Made by a program: the position numbers and the translations under genes. From Anadara kagoshimensis (taxonomy: Eukaryota > Mollusca > Bivalvia > Arcoida > Arcidae), in NCBI GenBank assembly GCA_021292105.1, contig CM037873.1, forward strand, positions 9,773,489 to 9,837,488: a stretch of DNA of 64,000 nt. The letters run 5' to 3'. Below, piece by piece: positions 51,772-63,654 of the stretch. The notes below the pieces were generated by a model that had not been told where the DNA came from, made no database searches, and saw only the letters and a list, made by a program, of their open reading frames with translations. The stretch's first letter is position 1; each line of letters starts with the position of its first letter.

Positions 51772-52330
51772 TCAAAAACAAACATACTAATCCATGTCCG
51801 AATCACAATCCAGAAGCAAAAAAAAACTTTGGAACTGACGAGTTAGGTTAGACACGTGAACTTCCACCAGTGAAGTGAGGCCGGGTGCTCCGGAAGGGTA
51901 AGCACCTCCTGTTTAGCTAGCTACACCCGCCACGTGTGTAATCAAAATTTTGTGAAAGGAACATGGAACTATGAGACGTCAAATATATCCAGGGCAATCC
52001 TGAACACAGAGACATCAAATTTATCAACAATACTGTGATGACGGCCATAAAACTTTTTCAGGGCCTTGATAAGCCTAGGCTTGCAATATCCCTGAGTCAA
52101 CAATTTATTTGCAAGCAGCCTACTTCGTTGTACAAAGTCCCCGTAGTGGGAACAAGCTCTACCATAGCGTATTAATTGGGAAACAAATACATCATAAGCA
52201 GGAGAAGCAGGTATATTGCTGCATAAAAAAGGAAAGTTGACAATAGAAAAATTGAAGTCATCGCGTTTGTCATAAAGTTTCAAATGTAGCCTTCCCTGTG
52301 CGTCATAATTCAGGTATAAGTCTAATATAA
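51772..52330 (-). pseudogene. Best-preserved RT C-terminus and 3' tail (RT-tail family)
   Basis: The minus strand keeps a 104-codon open frame (51,969-52,283) with KLYDKRDDFNFSIVNFPFLC, then NIPASPAYDVFVSQLIRYGR, then LTQGYCKPRLIKALKKFYGR. This is the characteristic C-terminus after the RT domain in this retroelement family; upstream it reads LDLYLNYDAQGRLHL. The tail runs from CCACGTGTGTAATC through GTGCTCCGGAAGGGTAAGCA to AACATACTAATCCATGTCC at 51,780. The palm domain with the catalytic Asp pair is absent, so it is a 5'-truncated copy. It serves as the reference for the other fragments. Confidence 0.85.
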
Positions 52331-54584
52331 TGAAATATTATGATGACTTGAATCTTTCTAAACGTCCCTACGTAACCGTATACCATAGAAATGTCAAAAT
52401 CTAACATTGGCGTAATACATTTTTGTAGGACGAAGTAAAATATAAAACTGCAGATTTTAAGGAGAATAAAATATGAATATAGACTTATAACATTTGAACT
52501 AAATATAAAATATTACTTTTTGGGTCAGCGATAACACATTTCAAACAGACACTAGAAATGTTACATTCGTATAGGAACGAAATCAATTTACAGAAAAAAA
52601 CTCGATAAATTGCTAAAAATCATCAAGGATGATAAAATTGTTGAAAGTGTTTTATATCCTGCCTTTTGACCAAGTCAAGGGTATTCATAATAATGAACTG
52701 TAAAACTAGTTTCTAGAATATAAAGTATTACCATACCAATGTTTGTCGTGTTGTAAATGTTATAAATTCAAATTATTCTAGAGAGAGTAATCTAGAAGGT
52801 TTTATGTAATTGTTTTGTTAAAAGCGCCAATAAATATCTCTCTATATGATTAATTCATAGTAAGAACCTCCAGGACACCCATAATGTATATATCAAATTT
52901 TATAAAGTAACTCTATCAGCATGTCTTACACTATAGCTAATGGATTCCCAGATATGGAGGAGTGATGTGGAATTCCTACATTCATAGATTATAATGTCTC
53001 TAAAATATCGATATATTTTTCCAGAAATTTTATAAGAATATCATGCATCTTAAATGACATACAAATACATATCAGGTGATGTCGGCTTTGTTCTGTTGAA
53101 CACAGACGAAAAGCGGGGGAGTAACATTTTTTTTAAATTGAAACTCCAATAAAATTCCACACAGCCCTATAAAATTCAATTGGAGACTTTGAGGTTTTTG
53201 TAACCTGGTAAGAGAAGCTTTTGATTTCGTTATCAGAAAATGTTTTAGTATTAATATTTTATTTGTAACTTGAGCAGTTCTACTTTGGTAAATTAAGAAT
53301 GAATACTGTGCGAAGACCTATCATTTGTTTATATAAATATTCAAATAAACCATTTGTATAAAATAAGATTCTTTCTTAGAATGTTGTTTTGTTCACTTGT
53401 AATCAATGAGGCTGTGGTGCCATTTTACAAGCACCTGCAAATGACAGCATATTTGGAGTTGTAATGTTACTGGACGTCATGTTAAGGATGAACAATGATT
53501 TATAGATAACAACCGAAAACATTGCTAAAGTCAATTGTATGTCTTAATAAACATGATAAACATTATTTTTTATTTTGTATTTATGACTATAATCAATATT
53601 GGTGTCATGTTGATTCGTAAAAAGAGGTTGTTGATCGTTAGATGTTTGTGAAGTGAACAACAGTGTTTCATAATTTATACTTCTCACACGTTGTGGTTTT
53701 AACTGTGAATGGCCGAATCAAAATTTCTTCCAAATATTGACGCATATTAGGACCATGAATTAAAAAATGCAACAAGCATTCCCCTTGTGTAACCGTTTAT
53801 TTTTAAATCCTGGTTCATTTGCCACGTACGTGTCTTTGATGTACTGCTTTATTTATTTTGTTAAAGTCAATAACATTAGGGAATCCGACATGGACTACAA
53901 CCGCCATACAATTAAAGTTATTTATTTAAGGATAGCAATGGTTTTGTTTCCAACAAATAACATGTGCATTGTGTTTTCAAACAATATTTTGTATGTGTTT
54001 ACATATTGGACTAATAATTGTTCAATAATATAAACCAAGACGTCCCCAAGGCAATATAGTTGAAACGCGGCATTTCCACCTGGTTGGCGATACTGCTTTT
54101 GCCGTACCACACAGTTACATGAACATTTTATAATGCAGAGACAGCAAATATAAGGGAGGGGGTCCTCTGAAATATATTTCAGACAAACCGAAACTTCACA
54201 AGTTCATTTCGAGATTCATAGGACTAAAAGGATTTTTACATAAATTACAGAATGAAATTCCAAATATTTTTACTTCCACACCACAAATACTATCAAGTAT
54301 CGTTTTTATTTGGTTTTCCTTGTCTTTTAAAATCGTATTTGTATAATTTTAAAAATTGATTTTTTGATATGTTTTCTTTCAAACAAAGTGTCCATGTACG
54401 AGGTTATACATTTGTATAGATTTTATGGGAATAAAATAAAGATAACATCCAACATTGAGAATTAGGATCGAGATATCTTGCATCATATCCAACGTCACAT
54501 AAATCACTTAAACAACGAATTACATGTGCATCGGGTATATTATTTGTTTAAATGTCCCTTATTTAAAAAAATAAAAATTAAACA
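52331..54584. other. Probable intron, unassigned
   Basis: About 2.2 kb of AT-rich DNA. Short frames at 53.8-54.1 kb have no motif. Confidence 0.45.
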
Positions 54585-54640
54585 AAACAAACATACCAGT
54601 CCATGTCTAAATTGCAATAGTAAAAGTAATGTAATAAAAC
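54585..54640 (-). mobile_element. RT-tail terminal fragment
   Basis: AACATACCAGTCCATGTCTA followed by AATTGCAATAGTAAAAGTAA. Confidence 0.5.
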
Positions 54641-55411
54641 CAACCTAAAATCTTCCGAACTGTCTCAAAGCACTGCCTTGAACTCAAAGTTAGAATCTGA
54701 TGAGTACAACTCACTAATTATATCCCCGATTGCATTATATTCTTAATGAGATAAAGACGATAATATAGATAATGGAAAATAACAATAATGTAAAACAATT
54801 TAGACTTGTGATGTAAATGTTGCTTTATACAAATAAAGTAAAACTTGTTTCCATTTCTTGACTATTTTTGATACCAACCAAATTAACAAACGTAGGTTAA
54901 GTCTCAAGGCAACTGTAAAAGGTGTTATAATAGGTTACGCCATAATGCTAACACTAGAGTTAAGCTGGTAATTATAAACAAAAGACCGAAGGAAATTAGA
55001 GGAAAACCAGTTACACTTTTACTAACACGTGTAAAACAAATAAACACCAGGAACATGGCATTTTAAATCTAACAAGATAAGGAAAACATTATATATCGAT
55101 TAAATAGAAATTCTAAGGTCAATAATTATCAAACCAAACATACCGGTTCATGTTCAAATGAAATGGTTGACACGGGCACCATACATAGTCCAAACGTTAC
55201 TAAGTTGAGTATTTGTGTATTCGAAATAGAAACCGTAACATTTATAAATTTAGTATTAGCTTTGTTTTACCAAACAATGAAATGATAATGCATATTAACA
55301 TGAAACAACAGTCTGTTGTCAATGATATCCTGGTTTATTACAGTGAGACAGTGGATATGTGAATTACTTTCATCGGTTTATTAACGGTTTGATTTATTCT
55401 TCAACACTTAC

Positions 55412-55479
55412 TGGATTGCGTTCCGAGCTGATGATTCTGGTGATAAAAGGAATTTTCAATTTTAAATACAATCTGGTTA
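55412..55479 (-). CDS. Alternative candidate receptor exon (model 1, second exon)
   Basis: A 68-nt open segment between TTCTGTAG and CCA|GTAAGT, in the phase needed to join the 63.5-kb candidate (one base in) to the first secure exon (one base out). It encodes NQIVFKIENSFYHQNHQLGT. The product lacks the hydrophobic strand and Gly expected before ALF, so it is probably a chance match. Confidence 0.1.
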
Positions 55480-56130
55480 CTACAGAATGTAAATATATTA
55501 AGATACAAACAAACAACCGTGTTTCGCATCATCAATTGTTGTAAGTTGTTTTTCAAAGTCATGAAGCAATAATTACCATAAATAAACCCCTTAATATAGG
55601 AGTATAATCATTGTATATATTACTCTATATACACATATACTATTGGGATTGTTTTAAACAAAACCATGTCCTTTGAAACAGAAACATCAATACAATAAAA
55701 GGAACACCAGACAGAAATACAACAGAGCTAAACATACAACTAAAATGATAGGTCATGAGGTATATGGTGTTCAGTCAATGTAGAGCCCCCCCCCCCTCTC
55801 CACCCTCCCAACAAAGTGAAAGACATGTTGTTGCAATCATTGTAATGTTTCTTTTTCTGATTCATCTTTTGTCGGGAGCTTTCCTCACGAAGGTCGTGGA
55901 AACTTGACAGGTAATGAATATCAATGAATAGGTGAAGTTTTGACGTCCATTTTTTCCGTTTGGAAACATATTAATTGCAACCTTTCACAACAATGTAGAG
56001 TTGGCATTGTAAAAGACATTATTTCCAAAATATTTATTATTATCTCTAATTATCAAATCACTTAAGTCAGAACATTTATTATTTTAAAATGGTTTTCTTG
56101 TTTGATGTCAAGCCGATTATATTTAGTCAA

Positions 56131-56330
56131 AATTACATGTTATACCAGTTTTACAGCACTAGACGGACGTTTCGGAATACAATTCTAATCAGTAGTGCTT
56201 GGGCCAAAATTATGAAACCAAAACTTCTTTCCAAGATGTTGAAAAGAAACCCAAAGGACCAAAATATATTTTACCCAAATGAAGTACTTTGCATGAGGGA
56301 TTATACCAAACTATTTTCGATAAGTCTCAA
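56131..56330 (-). repeat. Dispersed repeat B (reverse)
   Basis: GACGTTTCGGAATACAATTC, GTAGTGCTTGGGCCAAAATT and TTTGCATGAGGGATTATACC match 44,118-44,325 in reverse. Confidence 0.75.
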
Positions 56331-56394
56331 TTTTTTAATTATCCCGGCTAGTAATTATGATTAGTATAACTTATATCTTTTGTTTTGCTAATGA

Positions 56395-56685
56395 TTAATA
56401 ATTAAATATATTAAACATCATCAGATAAACGGCCAATGCACATATCTGAAAACATATTAAATTCTCAGTTTGTTTATTAGTCTCATCAATAATAGATATA
56501 ATTTCAGATCCTGGTATTTTTTTTTCAAAGTGCCAACTCATATCATTTACAGTAATGTAAACACTGTCTATATCGAGAGAAAAACTTATTCTGTTCGTGA
56601 TGACAAAAACGATAACTGCAGCTGCAATATTAATTACACTTTCACGGTAATGCATATAATGACATGAAATTTTACAAATTAACAC
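56395..56685 (-). other. Open frame of unknown meaning, 96 codons
   Basis: Contains AAAVIVFVITNRISFSLDID, then SVYITVNDMSWHFEKK and SEIISIIDETNKQTENL. It is longer and less biased than typical chance frames here, with an acceptor-like ATTGCAG inside it. I recognise no family and found no phase-compatible link to the receptor. Confidence 0.2.
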
Positions 56686-57234
56686 TGAAATCTGTTGGGA
56701 AATATCTTTTATTTACTGATTTTAATTTGATTTATACAAACTATATTCTCATCTAACTTCGCCACAGATCGTGTGAGAATCCAGCATATCATGCATGCAT
56801 GCACATATTTTATTGAATCCCAATGGCTTCTTTTTTATCTTTGACTTTCCTTGTTGTCATATTTTGTATAGTCTTGCTTACACAATCTGAACCTCTAATG
56901 GATCATCTATGTAAAGCAATTGATTAATGCACGGTGGTTCAATATAAAACGTAATAAATCATTTGATCCTTGTCTAGTTGAAGTGAGATGCGCCCCATAT
57001 ATTCCCTCTGTAATTACACGTTGTACAGACAGTAATGAAAACTGATGTGTACTACATAGGAACCAGTTTTAAATAATTCAGCCACGATTTCAATACTACA
57101 GAAACTTGAATGCAAAACGTATGCGTAATTAGTGTTTTTGTATTTTTATTGGTAAATGTTTCCTCTTTTATCAATTAAGGGTTACGTAATAAAGCAAAGA
57201 GGAAGGAATCCATATGTAATTGAACTAAATCTGT

Positions 57235-57305
57235 CAATTTACAAAGTTTCAACTGTGATTTTGGAATTATGGTTTGGACTTGGACTGGTATGTTTGCGTT
57301 TTGTT
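57235..57305 (+). mobile_element. RT-tail terminal fragment
   Basis: CAAAGTTTCAACTGTGATTT and TTGGACTTGGACTGGTATGT match the tail end. Confidence 0.6.
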
Positions 57306-57429
57306 ACTGAAAGTAGAAACATTAATGTAAATGTTATCTATTGGAACATTGATTTTATAGTGCAATGTTTAAGCAGCGTTGTGTTATTAAATCCTTATCC
57401 GGAGTGCACGTGTTCTAGAAAATATTAGA

Positions 57430-57790
57430 AAATACATACTAAGCCATAATGAAATCACAATACAGAAGCAAAGTAAAAACTTGAAACTGACAAGCCAGCT
57501 TAAACACGTGAACACATACCAAGGAAGTGAGTCAGACTGATACAAGGGGATAGCACCTCCTGTTTAGCCAGCTACACCCGCCAAACTGTAATCAAAATTG
57601 AATGAAAGGAAAAAAGATCTATGGGACGTCAATATATATCAATGGCAATCCTGAACACAGATTCATCAAACTTTTATCAACGATACAATGTAATGTGATG
57701 AAGGTAATAAAACTTTTCGAGGGTCCTGATAATCCTAGGCTTGCAATATCCCCGGGTCAACAATTTATTTGTAAGCAGTCTGTATTGTGA
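57430..57790 (-). pseudogene. RT C-terminus and tail relic (RT-tail family)
   Basis: Tail in reverse (ATACTAAGCCATAATGAAAT, CACCTCCTGTTTAGCCAGCT). The coding remnant reads RLLTNKLLTRGYCKPRIIRT, then LEKFYYLHHI, a decayed KKFYGRHH. The 5' end breaks off at about 57,790. Confidence 0.8.
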
Positions 57791-58019
57791 AAAGACGATT
57801 TTCCCAATTCGACGATGAAACTGAATATTAGTAATTCCATTATGACATTCCATAAATATCATACAATGTATACTAATGATATACCAATAGACACAAACTT
57901 TGCACTATTGCTAGCTTATTTGTTTTTTTATTCGTAAGAACTAAACTTTATGCAAACCTGGAGAGAAGACCAAATTATTCAATTTCATATTCAGATACAT
58001 AGTTGACGTTCTGTCTTTT

Positions 58020-58320
58020 AACAATCCTAAATTTGAAGGCTATGTGAATGTCATATATCCTAGTGAGCTTGAAATAAAAGATTCGACTCATTTTTCAAGT
58101 TCTGCTTCATATGAAAACGTATACCTCAATTCAAACAGCCACGGAAGGCTGCATTTGAAAATATATGACAAACGTGATGGTTTCATTTTTTATTCTCAAC
58201 TTTCCTTTTCTATACAACAATATACCTTCACCTGCTTATGGTGTATTTGTTTCACAATAAATAGTCTCTGGCAGACCTTGTTTTCACTACAATGACTTTA
58301 TACAGCTAAACAAGCCGTTT
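58020..58320 (+). pseudogene. RT C-terminal coding relic (RT-tail family)
   Basis: Frame 58,044-58,295 starts NVIYPSELEIKDSTHFSSSA and continues HGRLHLKIYDKRDGFIF. A frameshift after that removes the NFPFLC...SQLIRY segment, still visible in the DNA (TTTCTATACAACAATATACC). It ends near the AAACAAGCCGTTTACAAG block without a tail. Confidence 0.8.
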
Positions 58321-58329
58321 ACAAGAAAC

Positions 58330-58560
58330 TTGTTCTTAATTAGCCACTGAAACGGACAATCGAAAACATACGTTTTCACGAAACAAAACATTTTTATCCA
58401 GATAAGTGAAATAATTGAAATGGATAATATATTTTCACGAAAACACGCCCTTTTTGATAAACATTGTTGAAATGGACAGTCTATTTTTTTAGGTGAATAT
58501 TATTATAATTGACAGCCGAAAACAAATTTTTACGAAAACTTGCATTTCTGATTTTAAAAA
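58330..58560. repeat. Degenerate tandem repeat, about 65 bp
   Basis: Recurring GAAA(C/T)GGA(C/T)AAT...TTTTCACGAAAAC blocks, about four diverged units. Confidence 0.6.
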
Positions 58561-58810
58561 ATGAAAATAACAAACATGTATTCATTGAATCACAATGACT
58601 GCTCTCCTATGCATATGAGTCTAGTATCAGAAATTTTCCAAATTTTACACATTTAATTTTAAATTTAAAATAATCTTTAAACTACAATATTTCAACATTC
58701 TTACCTCATTTTCAAATAACTCAATAGTGACACTCAAAACAGTACAAAGTAGCATAGGCAAAGGTCAAATTTTAACCAAACAATTGAAAGTTCGTTTATA
58801 ATAAACTTAC
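58561..58810. other. Probable intron, unassigned
   Basis: AT-rich. On the minus strand near 58,705-58,765 a short ATG frame ends at a good donor (GAG|GTAAGA), but its phase does not fit the first secure receptor exon. Confidence 0.35.
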
Positions 58811-58847
58811 CATATTGATCGTGACTCAAAATAACTTTAACTAAAAT
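58811..58847 (-). CDS. Candidate receptor exon (model 2, second exon)
   Basis: A 37-nt segment between TACTTTAG and TATG|GTAAGT. It enters in phase 0 and leaves one base G, which with GT of the first secure exon makes Gly. It encodes ILVKVILSHDQY, giving ...DQYGALFDN, close to the usual (I/V)xIGAxF start of AMPA ATDs. The exon is very short and the upstream pyrimidine tract poor. Confidence 0.3.
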
Positions 58848-59258
58848 CTAAAGTATATGCGTTATTGAAAAGTGTCTATGAACGTTTTCTAAAAGTTGCT
58901 CTACAGAACCATTTAAAGCAGAAAAAAAAACGAAAAATAGGTTAAGTGATTTAATGAGCATTATCTCAGTTGCATATATTTATAAATTATATGTAATTGG
59001 ACTTCTAAAATTCCTCTATGGGTCATTGTTTATAAACTTACTGTCACTGGCGACAATAACGTTGCATTTCAATAACGCTTGTTTATATATTTGTGCTGGA
59101 GTCAGTGGTTAGATATACGTACATGGATGTTATTTTATATAAAAAACAACATCAACATATATCAAATTTAATTGCAGATTCTAGCGTGTATAATGAATCT
59201 ATAATTTAAATGTGCTGTATGATAGTACAACTATTAAACCACTAATTATGATATATGT

Positions 59259-59261
<3 letters not shown>

Positions 59262-59330
<69 letters not shown>
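59262..59330. repeat. (CA)n(CT)n microsatellite
   Basis: About 19 CA units running directly into about 15 CT units. Confidence 0.95.
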
Positions 59331-59336
<6 letters not shown>

Positions 59337-60544
59337 ACGCGTTCATTATGTAAGATTATATTACACTATATATGTACATATGTAAGAATATCCTAAAAGT
59401 ATGGTGAATGTGAACAAAAAATAAATATTTAAAAAAATTGTTGTTGCATTGATCTATGTCCGTCGTAACTAAATAAACTTGTTTAATCTTTTAAGGACGT
59501 TCACATCACACACTAGTAATCGATACACAGACAGAGCAAAGCATGAAGCTATTTAAGCCGTTCATATTTACTTCAAAAACTTAAACTAAATGCGTGAAAA
59601 GCGACTTTCATTTAAAGTTTTAGTAATAATGGTTTTTCTGGTTCAATAACGCGTTGCATTGTACAAATGTTTTAATACAATTGATCGGTTGTGGAATCTT
59701 TGACATGGATAAGATCAAATAAAATATTCCAGTTACCATTCAGTACAATTTCCGAATAGCCAAGTGCACGCCATCACCTATATATTTCTACTACATTTGT
59801 GTTATATTTCTTCAGCAGCGTAGTGATGGTTTGTGCAAATCTCCATTTTGCGTGCATGTATAAAAACTTTTTCGCACGGTTTATAATCACCATAGAATCA
59901 GATATTATTTTCAACCATAGTCACTCCTTAGTTAAGTCATGTTAAATAAATGTGTCTGACGCACTTTTTGTTATTTGATTTGCGTTGCATCTGGACATTT
60001 GTAAGTAGTGTCAATTTGTGTCGGGCTTAGAAACAAATAATGTTGTTATTATTATTTGTTTTGTAAACAAAATACCAATTGCAATTACATGTAAAAATAT
60101 TTCTTTTACAGAAATAATCTCTAAGTGAGATAGATTGTACATTACATATGCTGGTCATCCAATACTTAGTAAATAAACGACGTTTACCCCTGATATCAGG
60201 AAAGGAACGTAAAAATGTGTCTACTAGCAAAATGTTATCCCGTTCAAATTTCATTCACTTTGCAGAATACAGTTTAGACATTGTGGTCTGCAATAGTTGA
60301 CATCATTTGAAAGTAAACAATAGATGTAATTTAGCAGTGATTTCAATGTACTGCAGAACGTATTATATAGTATGTATTTGTAATTTAAAAAACACTATAA
60401 TGAGAATACGAATGTACCGTACACTTCTACCTCAACGTGTTAGAGTTGTGTTTCAAGCAAACGGTGCTCCTTCGAAACATTAGCTATAAATACGCTTTTT
60501 GTGGTTTTTATTTATTATAAAATTGCAGACAGTATGCTTAGGAT
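59331..60544. other. Probable intron, unassigned
   Basis: AT-rich. No exon or repeat family recognised. Confidence 0.4.
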
Positions 60545-60967
60545 TAAAAACAAATAAAACCATACCAATGAATGTCTAAATTACAATTTCAAAGCAACGT
60601 AAAAACTCTATGAAACAAGCAATTAAGTTTAACATGTTCATTTCCACCAAGAAAGTAAGTTCAGTTGCTTTGGAAGGGCAAATACCCCCTGTTTTGTTTG
60701 CAACATGTGCACTTACAACATGTGTATTCAAAATTGAAAATGATAGTAACATGAGTTGTTGGACATCACAAATATGCAAGGTAATTTTGAATACAAAAAT
60801 TTTATACTTATTAACAATATTTTGATGACGACCATAATTTTAGAGAGCCTTGATAAGCGTAGACTGGCTTGGAATATCCCTGAGTCAACAATTTATTTCA
60901 TTTTGAGCAGCTTGCGTTGTAAAAAAAAGTTTCCGTAGTGGCATGGGGACAAGCTCTACCGTACATT
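60545..60967 (-). pseudogene. RT C-terminus and tail relic (RT-tail family)
   Basis: Diverged reverse copy. The tail end is CATACCAATGAATGTCTAAA, the middle TTGGAAGGGCAAATACCCCC. The coding part is seen as GATGACGACCATAATTTTAG, CCCTGAGTCAACAATTTATT and GGGGACAAGCTCTACCGTA. Confidence 0.75.
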
Positions 60968-60997
60968 TGACTGATCTTTGACATTACAATATCCTAC

Positions 60998-61002
<5 letters not shown>

Positions 61003-61054
<52 letters not shown>
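61003..61054. repeat. (TA)n microsatellite
   Basis: About 25 TA units, abutting the donor-like site of the candidate signal-peptide exon. Confidence 0.95.
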
Positions 61055-61056
<2 letters not shown>

Positions 61057-61059
61057 TAC

Positions 61060-61197
61060 CAAACCTTCAGAACATAAAAAACAAACAAAAGAAACCATCA
61101 AATACGAAAAAACAACAAACGGGAATATGATTAACTGGTTTAAAAGGTTTGTCTTGGTTTTGATGAAATCGGCAGTCTTTTGGTAAGCAGTTTTCAT
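61060..61197 (-). CDS. Candidate first receptor exon with signal peptide (model 2)
   Basis: An ATG at 61,197, with an in-frame TGA six codons upstream, opens 46 codons. After a basic N-region comes a hydrophobic stretch, LIIFPFVVFSYLMVSFVCFL, then CSEGL, like a secretory signal. The exon would end TTG|GTAAGA in phase 0, which fits the 58.8-kb candidate. The frame reads on into the adjacent TA repeat, so chance is a real alternative. Confidence 0.3.
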
Positions 61198-62014
61198 AAT
61201 TCTTTGTACTCAGACAACAACACAAAATTGATATTCCTTAAATTACTTTTCTTTTTGTACAGCTACCATTATTGTGCTTGAAAATTAATACTGTCAGATA
61301 TGATATATATTTAAGAATTGACAATGTCCTTGGCTAGGGTTCAAATTTCTCCTTTGCTATTGAACAGAGCTTAAAAGTAATTATAAGAAGCTATAGAGAG
61401 GACAGTAAAGGTTGTTTTAATCAATCCCAATGTTCCTTACAAATAATGGACGAATACAAAAGAATTCTCCTATGTCATAAATCATACACCAAACATTACC
61501 GATTCTCCTTAGAGATGTATATTATTATAAATATGACTTTCATCTTGTTTATTTTTTATGCCTATATATTTTATATTAAGGGTATGATTTTTTTTTATTA
61601 TACAATGATAGTATCTTACAATGTCTTATGTTTAATAGACATTTAATGTTATTATATCAATCTTCTGAGGTGTTAAAGCAAAATTATAAAGGGAGTTTAT
61701 TAAAAACAAGGAAAAAAGAGATGCTTAAAACATTAAAACATGTTCCAGGCAGCAACCAACACAACTAGGAATGTGACATATAAGAAGTTGCTAAGCCAGA
61801 CAAGAAAAGACACAAATAATTTCACTGATTAGAAAACTTTATACTTTGGACGGGTATTGGATTATATACACAGAGGGTGGTTAAACATTATTGGAGGGTC
61901 CTAAATACAAAGGTTGTTCATAAACACGCATGCTTTAATAGGAATTTAAACATGCATATGTCATATAAATAGAGTTTAAATATAGAAGTAATGTTTTCTA
62001 TCTCTATGTTATTT
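61198..62014. other. AT-rich DNA, nothing recognised
   Basis: No gene or repeat family. The plus-strand frame 61,446-61,646 is hydrophobic and low in complexity, and probably chance. Confidence 0.4.
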
Positions 62015-62940
62015 TTTCAAAGTTTCTATTTTGCTTTGGAGTTTGTGATTTGAGCATAGACAACTATATTTGTTTTTTGCTTATTATGATGTGATCATAG
62101 ACAACCATATTTGTTTTTTGCTTATTGTGATTTGAGCATGGACATCCATATTTGTTTTTTGCTTATTGTGATGTGAACATAGACAACCATATTTGTTTTT
62201 TGCTTATTGTGATGTGATCATAGACAACCATATTTGTTTTTTGCTTATTGTGATGTGATCATAGACAACCATATTTGTTTTTTGCTTATTGTGATTTGAG
62301 CATGGACATCCATATTTGTTTTTTGCTTATTGTGATGTGATCATAGACAACCATATTTGCTTTTTGCTTATTGTGATTTGAGCATGGACATCCATATTTG
62401 TTTCTGCTTATTGCGATTTGAGTATAGACAACCATATTTGTTTTTTGCTTATTGTGATGTGAGCATAGACATCCGTATTTGTTTTTTGCTTATTGTGATG
62501 TGATCATAGACAACCATATTTGTTTTTTGCTTATTGTGATGTGAGCATAGACAACCATATTTGTTTTTTGCTTATTGTGATTTGAGCATGGACATCCATA
62601 TTTGTTTCTGCTTATTGCGATTTGAGTATAGACAACCATATTTGTTTTTTGCTTATTGTGATGTGAGCATAGACATCCATATTTGTTTTTTGCTTATTGT
62701 GATGTGATCATAGACAACCATATTTGTTTTTTGCTTATTGTGATGTGAGTATAGACAACCATATTTGTTTTTTGCTTATTGTGATGTGAGCATAGACATC
62801 CATATTTGTTTCTGCTTATTGTGATTTGAGCATAGACTACCATATTTGTTTTTTGCTTATTGTGATGTGAGCATAGACATCCATATTTGTTTTTGCTACT
62901 TGTGATTTGAGCATAGACAACCATATTTGTTTTTTGCCTA
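62015..62940 (+). repeat. Minisatellite, about 22 copies of a 41-bp unit, derived from an RT-tail terminus
   Basis: The unit is GTGATGTGAGCATAGACAAC followed by CATATTTGTTTTTTGCTTATT, with variants (ATCATAG, GCATGGACATCC, 39-bp units with TTTCTGC). The array begins with a single RT-tail end (CAAAGTTTCTATTTTGCTTTGG, then GTTTGTGATTTGAGCATAGA). Each unit aligns with that tail's terminal TTTGCTTCTGGATTGTGATT...GGACATGGATTAGTATGTTTG. The minus-strand frame 62,694-62,924 is a by-product of the repeat, not a gene. Confidence 0.9.
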
Positions 62941-63523
62941 TTATTATTAAGAAATTCAAAAGTACGTTAAATACCATTCCTCAGTTCATCTTATTTAGGA
63001 TAATATACTTCCGAGAAGTATTAGATGTACTAGACTTCAACGTTCTCTGCTAAATGGTGTAGACCTCTTAAAGAATGCACATGCATAGAACTTTTAGAAG
63101 GGAGTTTGCAACTGTAGAAGTCTCAAGAATGCAAGGTTGTATAGATTATCTCAATCATTAGTAGGGTTTACCTTAATGAATTCTTATCATCCTAATAATA
63201 GTTTTATAAATATTTAAATGAGTTTAACCTATACACATAGATGGTAGATCAGGACCTAACGAGTTCTGTCGAATTTTAGGGTTGAACCGTTATTGATTCT
63301 CTACAGCATGTTACTAAGATTGTAGATTGTACAAGTCCCATTTATTATCAGTTAAATTTGTCTTAAAACATTTTGCCATGTGTCCGTATAGCACACCTAA
63401 TGTGATACAATATATATGAACTAGGAAACTAGATTTAATTTGTTTAATACGGAAGGTGTGAACACATTCTGAAGTCTGTCCATATATAAATCCGTATTAA
63501 CATATAAAACAGGCCACACTTAC
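62941..63523. other. AT-rich DNA, nothing recognised
   Basis: No gene or repeat family recognised. Confidence 0.4.
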
Positions 63524-63654
63524 CAATATTTATTGGTAAAACAATTGTCTACAAATTTGAGCGATCTGTCAGAGAGAAGCACCACAAAAGTTCCCAAGGG
63601 AAGCATTTTGATCAATAAAGCCAAATTAGTTAGATCTAGACTCCTCGTGTCCAT
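63524..63654 (-). CDS. Alternative candidate first receptor exon (model 1)
   Basis: ATG at 63,654 with an in-frame TAG five codons upstream. It has 43 codons without a stop, including LALLIKMLPLGTFVVLLSDR, ending TATTG|GTAAGT in phase 2. Its phase cannot join the first secure exon directly and needs the 55.4-kb candidate. The hydrophobic stretch is interrupted by Lys and is a poor signal peptide. It could also belong to another gene or be chance. Confidence 0.15.

Noticed and set aside
62694..62924. Repetitive 76-codon frame (VVYAQIT / CLCSHHNKQKT units)
   Set aside because: The unit is 41 bp, not a multiple of three, so the pattern shifts frame each unit. It is a by-product of the minisatellite.
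62000..62940. CRISPR-like array
   Set aside because: Units are contiguous with no unique spacers, in a eukaryotic context. It is a minisatellite.
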